The position numbers were made by a program, and so were the translations under genes. The notes beneath the pieces are model-generated. The model was not told the DNA's origin and did no database searches. It worked only from the letters and a program-made list of their open reading frames with translations. This document shows positions 61,621 to 64,000 of a stretch of 64,000 nucleotides of DNA, one piece after another. How positions within the stretch are numbered: position 1 is the first letter of the stretch; each line of letters begins with the position of its first letter. Source of the stretch: Areca catechu (taxonomy: Eukaryota > Streptophyta > Magnoliopsida > Arecales > Arecaceae); NCBI GenBank assembly GCA_021397845.1, contig CM038046.1, forward strand, positions 5,375,001 to 5,439,000, in the 5' to 3' direction.

Positions 61621-64000
61621 TGACACGGGACACGAGCCCCGATCAAGAATTATTCCAAGGAGATCGGACCGTTGGTCGTTAAGAAATGACCCTAGGCTAG
61701 GCTAAACCAAAACCAAATTATTTTTTTCCTAATTTTTTTTCAAATAAAATATTTTTTTCCCCATATTTTCTATTTCTTTTTTATTCAAATAAATCCCCCT
61801 TTTTTTTTCTTTCTTTCCTTCTTTTTTTTTCACTTTTTTTTTTCTCACGGTTTTCTTTTTTTTCTCTGCTATTCCTAAAGTCGGCAAGGGAAAGTCAGCT
61901 TCACTTTGAGAATTGTGCAAGAGGAGGGGCTGCCTCCACATTCATGCGGTGCTTCTTTGGTGCTTTGACGGGTGTGCAAACAGGGGATCAGTGCCGAAGG
62001 AGCAAGTCCAGCAGGATCTCGTTGGTGATGGCGGCGGGGGAGGAAGACAGCTGCTCGGGAAGGTGGCGGCGCGGCTCTCCGGTGGGTGACATGCATCATG
62101 GTCGTAGGGAGCCGAGCGGGCGTCGGCATGGCATTGAAGATGGGAAGCGGAGGAGACGGACGGTGACTGGGAGCGGAGGAGTCGAAATCGGGTGGGACGC
62201 TCGGCTTCGGGCCGTGCATTGGGCGGCGACAGCGGATCTTGTCACGGGTGACCGGAATCTGTCTGAAAGATGGGGCAGGGCGGTGAGGCGTCGTAGCAGC
62301 AAGGGGATCCGATGGGAGGCTTCACGGAAGGGGCTTCGAATGCAGCAATGGCTTGCACGGGCAGACCGGTTGTGGTCATGTGATGGCCGTGGAGGGCACG
62401 ACGACAGCAAGGAGATGGGCGGTCGTCCGGCGTCTCGGCAGCGGGGACCGACTGGAGATGGGGTCGGCCGGCAGTGGCGATTTTCTCAGTCTGTCAGATG
62501 GGAGGAGGGCCACGCTCCGGTGGCGGTATCTTTCGGATGGATGTTGTCTTGCAAAGATCTGTGCACAGGGTGGTCCGGCGATTGGATGATTCCGGAGGAT
62601 GGCACAGGTGGTTGATTATGGAGAAGAATCTATAGAGAGATAGAGAAAGAGAGAAAGTTCAAGAAGAAGAGATAACGGAGTGAGAGAGAGAGGAGAGGGG
62701 AAGTAGAAGACGGAGAAGGGAAGGAATCGGGACACATCCTGATTTTTTCTCAAAATATTCTCATCGCTAATTTTTTTATTGAATAAACATCTTAAATAGA
62801 CTAACACCTAATCGAAACTTCTCAACAGACTAAGAATCCCATCCTATCAACAAATATTCGAAACAAATCTGATCCTAAAAATAAATTCTAAACAAACTAA
62901 TCTGATCTTAAATCAACTTTCAAACAATCGAGATAAATCCTAAAAATCCTAATATCAAATCTTGAATTTAAATTATGCTGGATCGGTACTGCATTGCGAT
63001 CGGTGCTGATGATGACTTCAGGATTTGTGCTCATCGACTCCAAGATCTTGGATCTCAGGGCTTGGGCTGGGTTGGGCTTCAGGTTCTTGGATGAACTTCA
63101 GGTTTGATCTGGGTTGCTTCAGATTCTGGGCTGGCTTCAATGTCCCCATCATTTTCCCTGAGATGGGGAGAACTCGATTCCGTCGAGTCAAGCTTCAGCA
63201 ATCTTCTAACTCCAAATTGATGCACTTCTGACTCCAGGATGCACCACATGATTTGTAGACTAATTTTTTTTTTATACAAATAGTGTAATTAAATAAAAAT
63301 GACTAACCTAACCTAAACTTGCTCTGCTACCAAGTTTGACGCGGGACACGAGCCCCGATCAAGAATTATTCCAAGGAGATCGGACCGTTGGTCGTTAAGA
63401 AACAATCCCAGGCTAGGCTAAACCAAAACCAAATTATTTTTTTGCCAATTTTTTTTCAAATAAAATCATTTTCCCCCCATATTTTCTATTTCTTTTTTTA
63501 TTCAAATAACCCCCCCTTTTGTCTTCTTTCTTTCCTTCTATTTTTTCATTTTTTTTTCTCACGGTTTTCTTTTTTTTCTATGTTATTCCTAAAGTCGGCA
63601 AGGGAAAGCTGGCTTTGCTTTGAGAATTATGCAAGAGGAGGGGCTGCCTTCACGTTCGGGCGGTGCTTCTTTGGTGCTTTGATGGGCGTGCAAATAGGGG
63701 ATCAATGTCGAAGGAGCAAGTCCGGCAGGATCTCACCAGCGGTGGCGACGGGGGAGGAAGACAGTTGCTCGGGAAGGTGGCGGCACAGCTCTCCGGTGGG
63801 TGACAGGTGTCATGGCCATAGGGAGCCGAGCGGGTGTTGGCATGGCATCGGAGACGGGAAGCGGAGGAGACGGATGGCGACTAGGAGCAGAGGAGTCGAA
63901 ATCGGGTGGGACGCTCTGCTTCGGGCCGTGTGTTGGGCGGCGACGGTGGATCTGGTCATGGGCGACCAGAATCCATCTGAAAGATGGGGCGGGGTGGTGA
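61621..64000 (-). mobile_element. Short-interior LTR element inserted in gag (right edge off window)
   Basis: Two direct repeats start at 61621 (TGACACGGGACACGAGCCCC) and 63337 (TGACGCGGGACACGAGCCCC) and stay alike for the whole 664 bp available before the window ends. On the minus strand the right copy ends CGTCA, followed after 3 nt by TTGGTAGCAGAGC (63321-63333). This differs at one base from TGGTATCAGAGC, the usual primer-binding site for initiator tRNA-Met. The right copy is therefore the 5' LTR. The LTR is at least 664 bp and the interior at most about 1050 bp, with no polyprotein. This fits a TRIM/LARD-like non-autonomous element. The 223-residue open frame at 61944-62615 lies in the GC-rich LTR part and is not a gene. 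Confidence 0.72.
63321..63333 (-). other. Primer-binding site, initiator tRNA-Met type
   Basis: TTGGTAGCAGAGC on the minus strand, 3 nt after the CA end of the LTR. Such sites are usual in Copia elements and TRIMs. Confidence 0.6.

Noticed and set aside
61944..62615. 223-residue plus-strand frame
   Set aside because: Lies in the GC-rich part of an LTR-like direct repeat; the second copy at about 63660-64000 has diverged without preserving the protein, and no domain is recognisable.

Overview
The window looks like a repeat-rich stretch of a plant nuclear genome, most probably a commelinid monocot such as a palm. That is inferred from a GC-rich first exon next to a more ordinary second exon, AT-rich spacers, plant-specific gene families and a heavy load of Ty3/gypsy (Tat-type), Copia, hAT and MULE debris; the species was not determined. 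Only two host genes can be supported. One is a TET3/TET4-like tetraspanin (6274-9656, +, two exons, 292 codons). The other is a class I LOB-domain transcription factor of the LBD1/LBD11 type (29024-30083, -, two exons, 203 codons). Both have intact frames, canonical splice sites and a TATA-like box upstream. They act independently (membrane microdomain organisation, and organ-boundary/meristem type transcription) and share no visible regulation.

Almost everything else is transposon-derived. From left to right: a long-TIR AT-rich element (757-1766); a non-autonomous hAT inside the tetraspanin intron (7453-8128) followed by a small poly(A) retroposon (8732-8821); a solo LTR (12144-12959); a complete but internally deleted Tat-type gypsy element on the minus strand (14670-22314, TSD ATGAC) that carries an antisense, spliced accessory gene; and a decayed gag-protease-RT remnant of a second gypsy family (24690-27297).

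After the LBD gene comes a Mutator-like (MULE) block on the minus strand. It has a transposase with PB1-like, DDE, SWIM and zinc-knuckle parts (34007-36658), immediately followed by a plant-mobile-domain (PMD) gene (31818-33789), both disrupted. Just upstream lie two strong foldback hairpins (36842-37054, 37077-37163).

The right third (41.5-64 kb) is a nest. Four copies of one long LTR family lie at 41496-42988, 50679-53379, 53384-54755 and 57213-58895. A large Copia-type solo LTR lies at 43704-46149. A 1.1 kb hAT is nested inside the second LTR, with the uninterrupted paralogous site visible in the first. A 1.34 kb element at 55535-56877 has about 150-200 bp inverted ends, a 9-bp duplication and a core made of a 90-bp tandem repeat. 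The fourth LTR starts a second Tat element with antisense gene and gag but no pol, and its gag is interrupted by a short-interior LTR element that runs off the window.

The best candidates for something not well described are the TIR element with the 90-bp array, the MULE-plus-PMD unit with its hairpins, and the antisense spliced gene of the Tat elements. All boundaries were read by eye; no alignment or database search was run.
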